Below the pieces are notes generated by a model. It had not been told where the DNA came from, did not search any database, and was given only the letters and a program-made list of their open reading frames with translations. DNA of 12,794 bases, taken from NCBI GenBank assembly GCA_013298745.1, contig JAAFIT010000026.1:1-12794 (forward strand), read 5' to 3'. The position numbers were made by a program, and so were the translations under genes. Below are positions 12,755 to 12,794 of the stretch, piece by piece. Origin of the DNA: Sphingomonadales bacterium (GTDB lineage: Bacteria > Pseudomonadota > Alphaproteobacteria > Sphingomonadales > Sphingomonadaceae). Numbering within the stretch: position 1 is the stretch's first letter; each line of letters starts with the position of its first letter.

Positions 12755-12794
12755 GCTTGGTCCCCCTTGCTGGAGCGTTTTGGCGGCACGCGGC
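12751..12794 (-). CDS. Possible 3' end of an upstream gene (aauD/mauD expected)
   Basis: One frame is open from the right edge to a TGA that overlaps the light-chain ATG (ATGA, 12751-12754), giving a C-terminal tail RVPPKRSSKGDQA. Known mau and aau operons have mauD (a thioredoxin-like disulfide maturation protein) directly before the light chain, so this may be its end. Fourteen codons cannot establish that; the inference is from position only. Confidence 0.3.
   Translation of the reverse strand, partial: RVPPKRSSKGDQA

Overview
The window looks like chromosome of a high-GC alphaproteobacterium, most probably a member of the Sphingomonadales. This rests on gene content and not on a database match: a ppx/gppA-rlmE pair, a PEPxxWA-type CTERM protein, a TIR-TM-TPR protein, an RTX protein with FDxxYYL...DPLTHY repeats, and strong GC bias at third codon positions. 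There is no CRISPR array, integrase, transposase or rRNA. No gap between genes exceeds 300 bases.

Left part (1-3237, all on the minus strand). In order of transcription: ppx/gppA (3237-2149), rlmE (2152-1433, overlapping it by ATGA), a 160-base gap, then aguA (1272-301) and the start of aguB (291 to beyond the left edge). AguA and AguB form the two-step route from agmatine through N-carbamoylputrescine to putrescine. Ppx/GppA and RlmE are housekeeping enzymes (polyphosphate/pppGpp hydrolysis and 23S rRNA 2'-O-methylation).

Middle part (3429-9162) is an accessory-like block bracketed by two tRNA genes, both on the plus strand: tRNA-Gln(CTG) at 3429-3502 and tRNA-Ala(CGC) at 9087-9162. Between them lie a large RTX-type secreted protein on the minus strand (5922-3508) with nine short repeats arranged as a higher-order A-B-C unit, a divergently transcribed TIR-transmembrane-TPR protein (about 6047-7972) whose start codon is anomalous, and a PEP-CTERM surface protein (8019-9020).

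Right part (9253-12794, all on the minus strand) is an amine-oxidation cluster that continues past the right edge. It holds the TTQ-bearing light chain of an aromatic amine/methylamine dehydrogenase (12754-12209), a periplasmic mono-haem cytochrome c 20 bases downstream, and a periplasmic penicillin-acylase-family N-terminal nucleophile hydrolase. Spacing of the cofactor and active-site residues and the cysteine count place the light chain nearer aromatic amine dehydrogenase (AauA) than methylamine dehydrogenase (MauA), with a Thr-to-Ser change at an active-site position. The light chain and cytochrome order resembles the published aau cluster. The large subunit and maturation genes would be expected just outside the window.

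The points most worth a second look are the amine dehydrogenase light chain, the TIR-TPR gene with its unresolved start, and the super-repeat of the RTX protein. I see no multi-gene system that I can confidently call new.
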